This document shows, piece after piece, positions 1 through 8,707 of a stretch of DNA of 64,000 nt (the stretch's first letter is position 1; every line of letters starts with the position of its first letter). This DNA is from Alkalimonas sp. (GTDB lineage: Bacteria; Pseudomonadota; Gammaproteobacteria; Enterobacterales; Alteromonadaceae). Location of the stretch: positions 1 to 64,000 of the forward strand of contig NZ_JAFIFQ010000004.1 of assembly GCF_020831925.1 (NCBI RefSeq), written 5' to 3'. The position numbers and the translations under genes were made by a program. Under the pieces are notes generated by a model. It was not told where the DNA came from. It saw nothing but the letters and a program-made list of their open reading frames with translations, and made no database searches.

Positions 1-618
1 ATGACCGTATTGATGCATCAAGGTACAGGAGTCGATAGCATCGGTGATGCCATCTTGCTGTGCTTGCAGATGTACCTTAGTAATATCCTGCAAACAAAAA
101 CTTTGTGGTGCCTTTGCTAAACGGGAATGTTTGCGCAAAGGCACATCCTGCACCACCATCTCATCATTCACAACAACAAAGGTTTCAATAGTTGGCGATG
201 TCGTTATCGCATTGCCACTCACAGCAACTTGTTGAATGTTCGCGGTAATAATTTGGTGGTTTATCAGAGGACGAACACCATCATGTATAAGTACCGTAGA
301 CTCCTTTGGAAAGTTCTGCTCCACGCATTGCAAACCATGAAAGATAGAAAGTTGCCCAGTGGCTCCGCCTGGAACAACATCCACCACCTTGGTCAGCTGG
401 TAGCGCTCAATCAACTGCTTGGTATAGGCTATCCAGTCCGCGACCATCGCGATCACAATGCCATCAATCTCAGGGTGGCTTTGAAAAATTTCAAGGGTGT
501 AAACAATGATGGGCTTGCCATGTAGTTCAAGAAACTGTTTCGGCTTGGCTTTTGAGCTCATACGAGTACCAACCCCACCCGAAAAAATGACGGCGATATT
601 TTTCTTAGCTCCGTTCAT
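1..618 (-). CDS. IspD/TarI-family cytidylyltransferase, 3' end outside window
   Basis: The first 206 residues are visible and the frame is open to the window edge. The N-terminus carries the nucleotide-binding loop SGGVGTRM followed by KPKQF. A HDGVRPLI motif near the middle is more like D-ribitol-5-phosphate cytidylyltransferase (TarI) than IspD, which usually has HDAARP. The enzyme would transfer CMP from CTP to a sugar- or polyol-phosphate. The start ATG overlaps the stop of the upstream pyruvyl transferase gene (ATGA), so the two are translationally coupled. Position downstream of the flagellin glycosyltransferase suggests it makes an activated building block for a flagellar or surface glycan, rather than isoprenoid precursors; this is inference. 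IspD cannot be excluded because the C-terminal part is missing. Confidence 0.8.
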   Translation of the reverse strand, partial: MNGAKKNIAVIFSGGVGTRMSSKAKPKQFLELHGKPIIVYTLEIFQSHPEIDGIVIAMVADWIAYTKQLIERYQLTKVVDVVPGGATGQLSIFHGLQCVEQNFPKESTVLIHDGVRPLINHQIITANIQQVAVSGNAITTSPTIETFVVVNDEMVVQDVPLRKHSRLAKAPQSFCLQDITKVHLQAQQDGITDAIDSCTLMHQYGH

Positions 619-1775
619 AAATCCCCCGCAATAAACTGGCTGGTGATCTTTCCAATATGTTGTTTAACAGAACCTTTGTACTCAGACCATGAACTTTGAA
701 CATAACCTTTATCGCGAGCATCCATTGCCATAGCCACAACCTGTTTTGCCGTGATCTGCTCGGGTTGCACAAACCTGTCAGGATACCCAATATCTTGACC
801 AAACATTTTTAGTTTGTCGTTCCATACCAGCCCAACCGAAGGAACATTGAGTGCATAAGCGATGATATTTGCATGCAATCTGGCAGCAATCACCACAGAA
901 AATTTAGCAATCATCTCGACCAGCTGCCTATCGGTTTGAGGCACCACAACATCCAATTGCTTGCGGCCTAGCCTGGCCTCAATGCCAGCAATAAGCTCAA
1001 TGTCAGCGGCCAGTCCATTGGTGAAAAGCTGGTACGGCAAGGCTAATTGCTCTATCTCAATAATCAACTGGCAATAAAACTCAGTCAGCTCATCCGCTGA
1101 AATATCTTTATTGTTATCACGGAATATACCTCCGCGGATCAAGCCAATCCCAATGGTTTTTGAAGTGTGCTTAGCCACCCGATAAACTTCATCGGCATAC
1201 ACTGCCGGATCAGAGGTTTTCGCAGTTCGAGCTCGGTTCTCTGAAAGCATGTAAGCATTCTGCAATAACTCGATATCATCACGTGTGGTGATACTTTTTA
1301 CGATTGGTTTATTCAAAGCCTTTTTTAACATTTGGCAACGAAAATCATGACTGTCATAGCCTTCCACACCCACCGAGTTAAATACAATGGGGATACTTAG
1401 AGCTTCCGCCACCTCAATCAATGCCACTAAATAGATAAAAAACCGCTGATACTTATATTTGATTAAGCCACCACCAACCACAACGATTAAATCAATATCA
1501 TTGAGATGTTTGCGATACTCCAGCTTTGAGTCATTGATCAACTTGTTTATTTTTGTACTCCGGGTGTTCAGCCGGAAAAAGTCCATGATAGCAATCTTGA
1601 GGTTATAAAAAGCTCCAGCTCTCCTGCTCTGAGCTTTAATATCCAATCTTGAAAAATCAACATCGGCCCCCTCTGACAAAGCTTTTTTGTAAAGGGATTC
1701 TGCTGTTTTTAAAATGACCACATCACCAAGATTGGTTTCCGACACCAGTCCGGCAAAGCATATTTTTCTTGTCAT
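615..1775 (-). CDS. Polysaccharide pyruvyl transferase family protein
   Basis: The 386-residue protein has the hallmarks of the CsaB/WcaK polysaccharide pyruvyl transferase family (PF04230). An N-terminal NLGD motif lies in the first strand-loop, a VVVGGG turn near residue 100 follows, and a late AARLHANIIAYALNVP segment with Arg-Leu-His matches the family's conserved RLH motif. Such enzymes add pyruvate ketals to sugars or act as GT-B-fold transferases on surface glycans. The gene lies between the Maf glycosyltransferase and a cytidylyltransferase and overlaps the latter by 4 bases. It probably contributes to decoration of the flagellin or surface glycan. The substrate cannot be read from the sequence. 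Confidence 0.8.
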   Translation of the reverse strand: MTRKICFAGLVSETNLGDVVILKTAESLYKKALSEGADVDFSRLDIKAQSRRAGAFYNLKIAIMDFFRLNTRSTKINKLINDSKLEYRKHLNDIDLIVVVGGGLIKYKYQRFFIYLVALIEVAEALSIPIVFNSVGVEGYDSHDFRCQMLKKALNKPIVKSITTRDDIELLQNAYMLSENRARTAKTSDPAVYADEVYRVAKHTSKTIGIGLIRGGIFRDNNKDISADELTEFYCQLIIEIEQLALPYQLFTNGLAADIELIAGIEARLGRKQLDVVVPQTDRQLVEMIAKFSVVIAARLHANIIAYALNVPSVGLVWNDKLKMFGQDIGYPDRFVQPEQITAKQVVAMAMDARDKGYVQSSWSEYKGSVKQHIGKITSQFIAGDL

Positions 1776-1914
1776 CTTCGGCTACCCATAACGAAAGCGT
1801 CGTATTGAACAGCTGGACCAATGGGCCTTTGTAGGTTTCCATTGATATTGATAGTGGGAAACTTCACTCCACCACTTAATTTGTACTGCAGCACTTCAGG
1901 GTTCATGAGCAACC

Positions 1915-4737
1915 TCAAACCGGAGTACTCTGGTGTTTATTCATTAAATAACTCACTGAGACACCGTCCATTTGCAGTGGCTCACTCTGATATGAATCGG
2001 CAGCCTCTTGCAAGTAAGCCTTCCAGATAGCGAGTACTTCAGCAAAAGCTTTACCATATTCTGCCGGATCCGCGTCAATACTGACCGCCAGCTTGGTGAG
2101 CACTGCCGAAATGTAGTTGGTGCTGCCAAGCATCATTAGGTACAGCAGATTGTTGGGCTCTTTTCCGCATTCACGTAAAAATAGCCACTGAGCATCAATC
2201 ATGCCCAAAGCCTCTGTGGTACTGGTAATCTCAGGCTCCAACAACTCCAGCCAAGCGTTAACTTTCGTGACAAAAGCAGCTGCATCAAAGCTCTGTTGGA
2301 CGGTATCGGCTAACCCGGTTAAGGTTGGGTAGCAGGCCTCGGCAAAGAAGCTCTCGATACTGGTGGTTTTATCAGCCAAATTTGCAGGCAATAAAATATT
2401 TTCTGGCTGAAGTGGCACTGCACCATCAATACGGGCACCGTCACTGCAATTGTAAACCTCAACCCGGCCTTTTTGTGCCTTGATGGCCTGCTCCAGCAAT
2501 TTGCGCGATACATCGAACTCGGTTTTGGTGAACACCTGAGCTCGGAAATTCCCTCGGGTAGCAAGACCTCCGCCATGAACTCGCTGATAGTCATAGATTT
2601 GAGCGCCGTCATGCTTATAGTAAGCCGAAGACTTGGAATGGTGGTAATTCACATCCACATAGCCCAAGTCCACACCAAATAAATACAGCAGACGAGCACC
2701 TAGTTTCAGCAACGTATTCACCACCAAATTAGTCACTGTTGGGTACGCATAGCTTAAAGATTCAATCCGGATCCCTTCGTTCGTAAGCGCCCGTTCAAAT
2801 ACGATGGTGGAGGTTTCCCCTTCTTTTAAGCAGAGATAAGTATCGGCAAACAGTGCTGCCGTATCCGGGTGAATGCCATTAATGCTGAGTAAGCGAATGC
2901 CTTTGAGGTATTCCGGGTCCTTGACTTGACTGACCCAGTCAAAGGTTGCGCGATTTTGTTCAATCTCAGCATGAAAATCCGGCTGTATGCCATGGCTGTG
3001 CAGCGCTTTTAACGCCGTGCCACAACTGATAATAATGGCCTGGTCCTGATAGGCTTTCAGGTGCTCAAAGGTGCTGTCAAGGCTAGGGCCATTGCCCACC
3101 ACAAACACGGGCAACGTCAAAAAATCGTGTTGTGTCAGCTGCTTTCTGTCTTTCTTAAAAAAACGGTGACCATTTTTCAGGCTAAAGTAGGTATGCGCCA
3201 AGCCATAGCGAGCATGATCAAAGTACTCCCCTATTGCCAGCACCACTTTGAGCTCGGCACGCAAATCATAAATCGCTTTTTGCATGCCCTCATTGTAATA
3301 CGAACTCAGCATGTAGGTGTTGGCGATGGAATAGGCTCCCACCTGATAAAATTGCATCATCAAGTCGTAGAAATAGCGACTGCCATCGCCGCCTAAATTC
3401 AGATAAATCCGTCGCTTTTCTTCATCTGCCCGCTCAAAAATGCCGGCCCAGTCGGTGACATGCAAGCTGGCGGCAAAGAAATCCAGGTTAGGCTCGCAAA
3501 TGTACAAGTGTTTGATACGATGCTGCTCGGTCAGTTGTTCCAGATGCTTACCAAGAGCCACACCAAATACAATCAAAGAGTCGATATGCTCTGCCAGTTG
3601 ACTGTTTTTTTGCAAGGTTTTCGATAAGATCGGTTGCACCTGCTGCATGTATCGAAAATGCAGGTAATGCTTAAGTTTTCGGGTAATGCGCTGGCCCAGA
3701 ATCACATCATCCTTGTAGGGATGATGAACAAAATAATCAACCAGTGACTCAGAATCTTGCTCGAGATCACGATAAAACAACGCTTTACGCTTTGTGTGAT
3801 ATAGGTTTGGTTGCCCGTGCTCGGCCACTAGTTGCCAATGCTCAGCCTGATGTTTTTGAATGGCCTGATGCACCTTTGGGTAGAACTTTTTGAGTGCTCC
3901 CATATTCCGTTGGTAACGCTCGTCATTGGAAAACGACTGAGGCTGACATGTACCTAACACGCCCGGATTGCGTTCACTGACAAAATCATACAAATGTTCA
4001 TAACGCCCTATATGAGCACTCTCCGCCAGCAATTTACTGGACTCGCCCTGATGTGTCATGGCGTAATCAATGACTTTATCCATCACTGGATGAAAGTAAT
4101 GACGATACAGGTACACTCTATCTTGCTCCGTTGCCTGACAAAGTTCTGCTAAATCCGTGGTAAGCGAGCTGCCATCATTTCCTAGCTGAAGAAAAATTTG
4201 GGTATTTAATGCAGCAGCTGTTTCGAATAAAGCCAGCCAGTCATTCGCTTGCAGTGAACAAAACAGCATATCGACTGAAGGCTCATAAACAATAAGGTAA
4301 CGTAGCCGAACCTGCTGCAGTAGCTCATTGAGTTGGTAACCAAACCCCATACCAAACACAACCAGGGTATTAATTTGTGCTGGCAACGGCTCTGCTGGCC
4401 AGTCAGCTGCTCCAGCATCAGAATGGTATAAATCGACATAAGGCGCATTCGTTACAAAGTTAGCGACCTCTTCTGCCACCTCTTGGATTGGATCAGAGCC
4501 ATAAACAACTCGTCCTGTAGCAAAGTCGACAATATTGAGCATGGCATCTTTGGTGCTGAATACCGAGTATTGCTGAATGCTGTGTTGCTGCACGATGTCG
4601 ACAACTGACGGGATAAATTGTTGGAAAGCAGCCATATTTGCAGTAAAGATTGAGTTAATCTTTGCAGCGGCTTGCTGCTCGACCTGAGCCTGGCGCTCAG
4701 CATCCTCGTGCAACTGGTAATTAATGTATTTGAGCAT
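1915..4737 (-). CDS. Motility accessory factor (Maf, DUF115) glycosyltransferase
   Basis: The 940-residue protein contains the MptE-like/DUF115 domain (PF01973). A GNGPSLD motif around residue 560 and an IISCGTALKAL stretch are the typical nucleotide-sugar-binding features of Maf proteins, which transfer nonulosonic acids such as pseudaminic or legionaminic acid to flagellin. The N-terminal half has repeated segments with VFG(M/V)(G/A)LG-like turns, suggesting the large two-module Maf architecture. It is the next gene after fliS and the FliT/FlaI-like gene, the usual position for maf next to flagellin export chaperones. No sugar biosynthesis (neuB/pseB type) genes are visible in the window, so the donor is unknown. 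The start at 4737 is the first ATG after a 47-base gap. Confidence 0.88.
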   Translation of the reverse strand: MLKYINYQLHEDAERQAQVEQQAAAKINSIFTANMAAFQQFIPSVVDIVQQHSIQQYSVFSTKDAMLNIVDFATGRVVYGSDPIQEVAEEVANFVTNAPYVDLYHSDAGAADWPAEPLPAQINTLVVFGMGFGYQLNELLQQVRLRYLIVYEPSVDMLFCSLQANDWLALFETAAALNTQIFLQLGNDGSSLTTDLAELCQATEQDRVYLYRHYFHPVMDKVIDYAMTHQGESSKLLAESAHIGRYEHLYDFVSERNPGVLGTCQPQSFSNDERYQRNMGALKKFYPKVHQAIQKHQAEHWQLVAEHGQPNLYHTKRKALFYRDLEQDSESLVDYFVHHPYKDDVILGQRITRKLKHYLHFRYMQQVQPILSKTLQKNSQLAEHIDSLIVFGVALGKHLEQLTEQHRIKHLYICEPNLDFFAASLHVTDWAGIFERADEEKRRIYLNLGGDGSRYFYDLMMQFYQVGAYSIANTYMLSSYYNEGMQKAIYDLRAELKVVLAIGEYFDHARYGLAHTYFSLKNGHRFFKKDRKQLTQHDFLTLPVFVVGNGPSLDSTFEHLKAYQDQAIIISCGTALKALHSHGIQPDFHAEIEQNRATFDWVSQVKDPEYLKGIRLLSINGIHPDTAALFADTYLCLKEGETSTIVFERALTNEGIRIESLSYAYPTVTNLVVNTLLKLGARLLYLFGVDLGYVDVNYHHSKSSAYYKHDGAQIYDYQRVHGGGLATRGNFRAQVFTKTEFDVSRKLLEQAIKAQKGRVEVYNCSDGARIDGAVPLQPENILLPANLADKTTSIESFFAEACYPTLTGLADTVQQSFDAAAFVTKVNAWLELLEPEITSTTEALGMIDAQWLFLRECGKEPNNLLYLMMLGSTNYISAVLTKLAVSIDADPAEYGKAFAEVLAIWKAYLQEAADSYQSEPLQMDGVSVSYLMNKHQSTPV

Positions 4738-4784
4738 AGATGTTCCGGCAGTTCAGAACGGACAGCCGGTGTGGATCTGTCAGT

Positions 4785-5090
4785 TCAGGTATTCTGATCG
4801 TAGCCTGACTTCGCTTTTTTTCGGCGTTCGAGTTGCAACAACTCCGCTGCTGCCGTCACTTTTTCAGCTTCAAACAGGACAATTTGTTGTTGCAACCAGT
4901 CTAGCTGCTCGCGAAGGAAAAGACCATAAGACTCAGAGTCTTCAGCAAATTTCACGCCAGAATGAAGCAACTGCTGATACTGCTGAAATTGCAGCTGGGC
5001 TTTGGAGAGATCGGTTGTATCCTGCATCAACTGGCTCAGCTGTTGCTGAGCCGAGGTCACCTGATTTTTCCAGTCGTTAAAAGATGGCAT
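4785..5090 (-). CDS. FliT/FlaI-like flagellar chaperone
   Basis: This small 101-residue protein is rich in Gln and Leu and is predicted helical throughout. Its start overlaps the fliS stop (ATGA), so it is coupled to fliS. In Vibrio and related polar-flagellate bacteria this position holds flaI, and in enterics it holds fliT, the chaperone for the FliD cap. I identify it by size, composition and position rather than by a clear motif. The C-terminus ends in a basic RRKKAK stretch. It likely acts in the cytoplasm, holding FliD or regulating its export. Confidence 0.6.
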   Translation of the reverse strand: MPSFNDWKNQVTSAQQQLSQLMQDTTDLSKAQLQFQQYQQLLHSGVKFAEDSESYGLFLREQLDWLQQQIVLFEAEKVTAAAELLQLERRKKAKSGYDQNT

Positions 5091-5527
5091 TAAAAACCTG
5101 AGGCGCTTTGGCTTTGACGGGCAACTTGCATTTGGTAACCTTTTTCCCGCTCACTGACAGGAATTTGATCCCAAGCACCTTTAATGGATAGCATTAATTC
5201 CATCACTTCATCTACTTTGCTTGGGCTGTTGCTGCGGCTGGCCAGCATCAAATGATTGACCATAAAATCGTACAAAGCCCAGAGATTATCAGAAATCTCA
5301 CCACCGGCTTCCATATCCAATGAGCCTTGCAAAGCGGAAATAATTGTCATGGCTTTGGAAACCGCCGCCGATTTACCGGCATAATCTTTCCGCTCCATAC
5401 TACCTTTTGCTTTGGCCATATTCTCCAGGGCACCTTGCATCAATAACTGAATCACACGGTGTGGATCAGCCACGGCCAAATCATCTTTTACCCCAACGGA
5501 TTTGTACGCTTTAATGCCATAACTCAT
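5090..5527 (-). CDS. fliS: Flagellin export chaperone FliS
   Basis: The 145-residue product begins MSYGIKAYK and has the DPHRVIQLLMQGALENMAKAKG segment typical of FliS, a four-helix chaperone that caps the C-terminal disordered tail of flagellin in the cytoplasm and prevents premature polymerisation. The length matches the family (about 130-150 residues). It sits 14 bases downstream of fliD and overlaps the FliT/FlaI-like gene, as in other gammaproteobacteria. Having four flagellin genes nearby makes it the shared export chaperone for all of them. Confidence 0.95.
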   Translation of the reverse strand: MSYGIKAYKSVGVKDDLAVADPHRVIQLLMQGALENMAKAKGSMERKDYAGKSAAVSKAMTIISALQGSLDMEAGGEISDNLWALYDFMVNHLMLASRSNSPSKVDEVMELMLSIKGAWDQIPVSEREKGYQMQVARQSQSASGF

Positions 5528-5541
5528 AGGAACCTCGATTA

Positions 5542-7002
5542 TTAGGATTTATTCACACCAAACCCTGGCAGGTTGGCTAATTGGGCTGTTACAAAGTTGG
5601 CGGTATTTTGCATCGAGCCAAGCAGGCTATCGAGCGCACCATAACGTTTGCGCAAGGTATCTTCAAAACTTGCCAGGTACCGTTCAGCCGCTTCACTTGC
5701 CTTGGTATTCTGAGAGAGTTGATCACGTAATACCGATTCTTTGGTCGCAATAATGCCACCAGCTTGACTGAATTCAGTAATGTACTTGTCTAATTTATCA
5801 ACCAAGCCATCGTCTGCACCAAAAAAACGGGCCATATCATCGTAATTTTGGTCAAGCGTGCGCTCAAAGCGCTGACGGCCAGACTCACCACCAAATTCAC
5901 GATTGCTGCTGATAGATAACTTTCCATCATTGGTAAAGCCTATCCCCATCTGATACAGAGTGGAAACGTTGCTGTCTTCAACATCAAGCTTTAAGCTAAC
6001 TAAGTTTCTAAGTTGCGACATCAGCGTACGCGGTAAGGGATCACCAGACAAGGATCCGCCCTCAGCCTCTACTGTTTTGCCATCGGTCGATAGTTTTCGG
6101 GCTTTGGTTAACTCACCAATCAAAGTCACCACCGCATTGTAGCGTTCAATAAAGGTATTGATTTTTTCTTCCGCCGCCTCTTTGTCGGTGGCAATTTCCA
6201 AACGAATAGGATTGCCCGGCTCAGTCAGCTCCTCGGCAAAAATAGTGGTGTCCTGAATAACGTTTTTAAAGGTGTTGGTTTTGCTGGTTGCGGTAATACC
6301 ATCGACTTCAATAATGGCGTTGCGGGCATTGCGACTGTATTCAAGACCCGCAGGATCAGGGCCAGTGGCTACGGTCGATAATTTATCAAGCTCTGCGTTA
6401 TTATTGCTAATAACCAGGTCATTCCCATCCCCGGTAACCTTTGAAGTAAATACCATTTTGGTACCGAGGCCATCACCAGCATTGATTAAATTGACATCGA
6501 CACCAAAGTTGTTTTTGTTCTGGTTGATACGTAAGCGTAACTGGTCGAGTGTCATGCCAGCGGTCACGTTGATGGTAAAATTTTTACCATCAGCACTAAA
6601 AGTTAGCTGACCAGCAGTGGTGGATACAACATCGTTTGCAGAATTAAAGTCACCATCAGCAGACTCGAGCCGACTGCCACCAGCCAACTGATTGACGTTC
6701 ACCTCAAACCGACCTGGCGCTGCACTGAAATTGGTTTCAGCACGAAAATAAGTTTTGTCTTCAGGCTGATTAATCAAAGCCTGGCGTTGATTCAGCTTAG
6801 TCCCGCCAATGTCACGACTGGCTTGACGTAGGCCGGATAAGGCCGACTTAAGCCGACCAAATCCGGATAAAGAAGCATCCAGTTGTTTTCTGGTGTCCTC
6901 GATGCGGCCCATTTTTGTCTGACGCTCAACGTTGACAAAGGACATCACCAAGTCATTAAGTGGTAAGCCAGAGGCTGACCCTAAAAAGTTTACACCAGAC
7001 AT
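5542..7002 (-). CDS. fliD: Flagellar hook-associated protein 2, filament cap FliD
   Basis: The 486-residue protein starts MSGVNFLGSASGLPLNDLV, the usual FliD N-terminus. It keeps the N- and C-terminal coiled-coil regions that dock to the filament tip, with a middle domain that faces outwards. The C-terminal part contains RYLASFEDTLRKRYGALDSLLGSM, typical for the family. FliD forms the cap that folds incoming flagellin. It is 12 bases after flaG and 14 before fliS, so flaG-fliD-fliS-flaI form one transcription unit, probably read from the flagellin promoter upstream. Confidence 0.95.
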   Translation of the reverse strand: MSGVNFLGSASGLPLNDLVMSFVNVERQTKMGRIEDTRKQLDASLSGFGRLKSALSGLRQASRDIGGTKLNQRQALINQPEDKTYFRAETNFSAAPGRFEVNVNQLAGGSRLESADGDFNSANDVVSTTAGQLTFSADGKNFTINVTAGMTLDQLRLRINQNKNNFGVDVNLINAGDGLGTKMVFTSKVTGDGNDLVISNNNAELDKLSTVATGPDPAGLEYSRNARNAIIEVDGITATSKTNTFKNVIQDTTIFAEELTEPGNPIRLEIATDKEAAEEKINTFIERYNAVVTLIGELTKARKLSTDGKTVEAEGGSLSGDPLPRTLMSQLRNLVSLKLDVEDSNVSTLYQMGIGFTNDGKLSISSNREFGGESGRQRFERTLDQNYDDMARFFGADDGLVDKLDKYITEFSQAGGIIATKESVLRDQLSQNTKASEAAERYLASFEDTLRKRYGALDSLLGSMQNTANFVTAQLANLPGFGVNKS

Positions 7003-7014
7003 TGTTGAATACTC

Positions 7015-7410
7015 CTACACTCTTTTATCGATTAACAGGCCAATCGATTGCCCCATCTCCTCCTGGAGTCGTTTAATATCCTGCGCTACTTTCAGAATTT
7101 CTTCTGACGGTATTTGCCGTATTAACTCATCCGTTGCCAGATCCCTGACTTTGATGATGGAGCGACCAGAAAGATCATCAATGGTAAAGCTCAATCCACG
7201 TTGATCCAGTTCGACCGCCTGGTTGATAACATCCACTGCATTTTGCAGCTGTTGCTTATCAACCGGCTCGGCAGCCGCAGCCTGCATGGGCTCTGACGCC
7301 GCCTTGCTGTTATTGGGCAAGGTAGCGGAAGAGCTGCTTGGTGCGGCTTCCGAACCTTGCGGTAACGGAGTGACCATAACAGCCGCACTTGTTGCATTCA
7401 CACTACTCAT
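7015..7410 (-). CDS. flaG: Flagellar protein FlaG
   Basis: The 131-residue protein has a low-complexity Ala/Ser/Pro-rich N-terminal third and a conserved C-terminal FlaG domain (PF03646). The domain shows the pattern DDLSGRSIIKVRD followed by ELIRQIPSEEILK, in which the IPPEE-like turn is typical. FlaG limits filament length in several polar-flagellate bacteria. It lies between a flagellin gene and fliD as in Vibrio and Pseudomonas. A strong hairpin lies between it and the upstream flagellin and may lower its expression relative to flagellin. Confidence 0.92.
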   Translation of the reverse strand: MSSVNATSAAVMVTPLPQGSEAAPSSSSATLPNNSKAASEPMQAAAAEPVDKQQLQNAVDVINQAVELDQRGLSFTIDDLSGRSIIKVRDLATDELIRQIPSEEILKVAQDIKRLQEEMGQSIGLLIDKRV

Positions 7411-7434
7411 TGCTTAACTCCTTATCGACCCGAA

Positions 7435-7464
7435 CGGCGAAAACTTTAAAGCGAGTTTTCGCCG
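7435..7464 (-). promoter_or_regulatory. Intercistronic hairpin between flagellin and flaG
   Basis: An 11-bp perfect inverted repeat (arms 7435-7445 and 7454-7464, 8-base loop) lies between the flagellin stop and the flaG start. No T-run follows on the minus strand, so it is not a classic terminator. It could stabilise the 3' end of the abundant flagellin mRNA while letting a minority of transcripts continue into flaG-fliD-fliS. Confidence 0.6.
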
Positions 7465-7480
7465 ACCGTATCAATTAAGT

Positions 7481-8317
7481 TTAGCCCAACAATGACAGAG
7501 CCGCCTGCGGCCGCTGATTTGCCTGTGCCAACACAGTAGTACTGGTTTGCTGCAAAATCTGTGCCCGAGTCAACTCAGCAGTTTCTCTCGCAAAATCTGT
7601 GTCACGGATCCGGCTACGAGCACCAGAAACGTTCTCAGAAATGTTGGTCAAGTTACGAATCGTAGCTTGGAAACGGTTTTGCAAGGCACCCAAGTCAGCA
7701 CGTACACCATCAATCCGTGTCAATGCACTGTCAATCGATGCCAATGCTGCTGAAGCACCACCGACTGAAGAGATGCTAAGTTTTGCCAGACCAAGGCCTG
7801 AAGTACCAAAGCTTTTGCCATCATTACTGACACCTGACAGGTTAATACTGATGGTTTGGCCTGCATTAGCGCCCACCAGGAACACTGCAGAGTACTTACC
7901 ATTCAGAATATTTTGCTTACCGAACTGAGTATTGGCCGCAATACGACTCATTTCCAGCTTCAACTGCGTGACTTCTTTTTGCAGTGCTGCCCGGTCAGAT
8001 GAGTTGTTGATGCCGTTCTGAGCCTGAATCGCCAGCACCCGGATCCGCTGCAATGAGTTGGTAATTTCTTCCAGGGCACCTTCAGCAACCTGAGCAACAG
8101 AAATACCGTCATTGGCATTACGTACCGCCTGATCCAAACCATTAATTTGGCTGGTTAAACGGTTAGATATTTGCAAACCGGCTGCATCGTCGGCTGCACT
8201 GTTGATCCGGAAGCCCGAAGACAAACGCTTAAAAGCGACGTCCAGAGCATTACCAGAATTAAATAATTGACGCTGAGCATTCAGCGACGAGGTATTGGTA
8301 TTGACAAATAAAGACAT
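7481..8317 (-). CDS. Flagellin (paralogue 1)
   Basis: The 278-residue protein has the conserved D0/D1 N-terminus ([18 protein letters not shown], then [20 protein letters not shown]) and the C-terminal half ending in [16 protein letters not shown]. The short middle means the surface D2/D3 domains are nearly absent, as in Vibrio-type polar flagellins. A sigma-28 promoter lies about 130 bases upstream, giving a long leader. It heads the flaG-fliD-fliS unit. It is one of four tandem flagellin genes and is clearly related to paralogues 3 and 4. Confidence 0.96.
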   Translation of the reverse strand: MSLFVNTNTSSLNAQRQLFNSGNALDVAFKRLSSGFRINSAADDAAGLQISNRLTSQINGLDQAVRNANDGISVAQVAEGALEEITNSLQRIRVLAIQAQNGINNSSDRAALQKEVTQLKLEMSRIAANTQFGKQNILNGKYSAVFLVGANAGQTISINLSGVSNDGKSFGTSGLGLAKLSISSVGGASAALASIDSALTRIDGVRADLGALQNRFQATIRNLTNISENVSGARSRIRDTDFARETAELTRAQILQQTSTTVLAQANQRPQAALSLLG

Positions 8318-8447
8318 GAGTCACTCCTTAGTATCCAGCACGGGTTCTGCAAAACCGTTATGCCTTCTACTTTGTTTTTGCACTACGGGTATCGGTATTT
8401 ACCGACGGACCGTCAACGGAGCCAAGCTGCAACTCGGCTTAACCAGT

Positions 8448-8474
8448 GTTTCGGCTTGGCTCATGAGAACTTTA
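8448..8474 (-). promoter_or_regulatory. Sigma-28 (FliA) promoter of flagellin 1
   Basis: On the minus strand TAAAGTTC is followed after exactly 11 bases by GCCGAAAC, against the FliA consensus TAAAGTTT-N11-GCCGATAA. The rest of the 390-base gene-free stretch 8318-8707 holds the flagellin 1 leader, this promoter, an A/T-rich segment upstream of it (possible UP element), and the terminator of flagellin 2. Confidence 0.85.
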
Positions 8475-8547
8475 GGGAAAATTTCTCTTTTTTTTATGAA
8501 TTCGACGAAAAAAAATTAAGTTACTGTTTTTGCGAAAAAATTTAAAA

Positions 8548-8573
8548 TAAAAAAAGCCACCTAAACGGTGGCT
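8548..8573 (-). terminator. Rho-independent terminator after flagellin 2
   Basis: Perfect 7-bp stem (8555-8561 with 8567-8573, 5-base loop) followed on the minus strand by a run of seven T. It isolates flagellin 2 from flagellin 1. Confidence 0.85.
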
Positions 8574-8707
8574 GATGAGCAGAGTAAGGCAATTTAAGAG
8601 TCACTCCGGAGTATATTTCCTGCCTTTCGGCCTTTGTTCTATCCGGCAAAACTGCAATTTAACCGGGGCTAAAAGTGGCCTCTCTTGTCTTGCTCGTTAA
8701 AACGGGT

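Noticed and set aside
44-525. Two plus-strand open frames at the left edge
   Set aside because: They lie antisense within the IspD/TarI-like gene, whose minus frame has clear family motifs.
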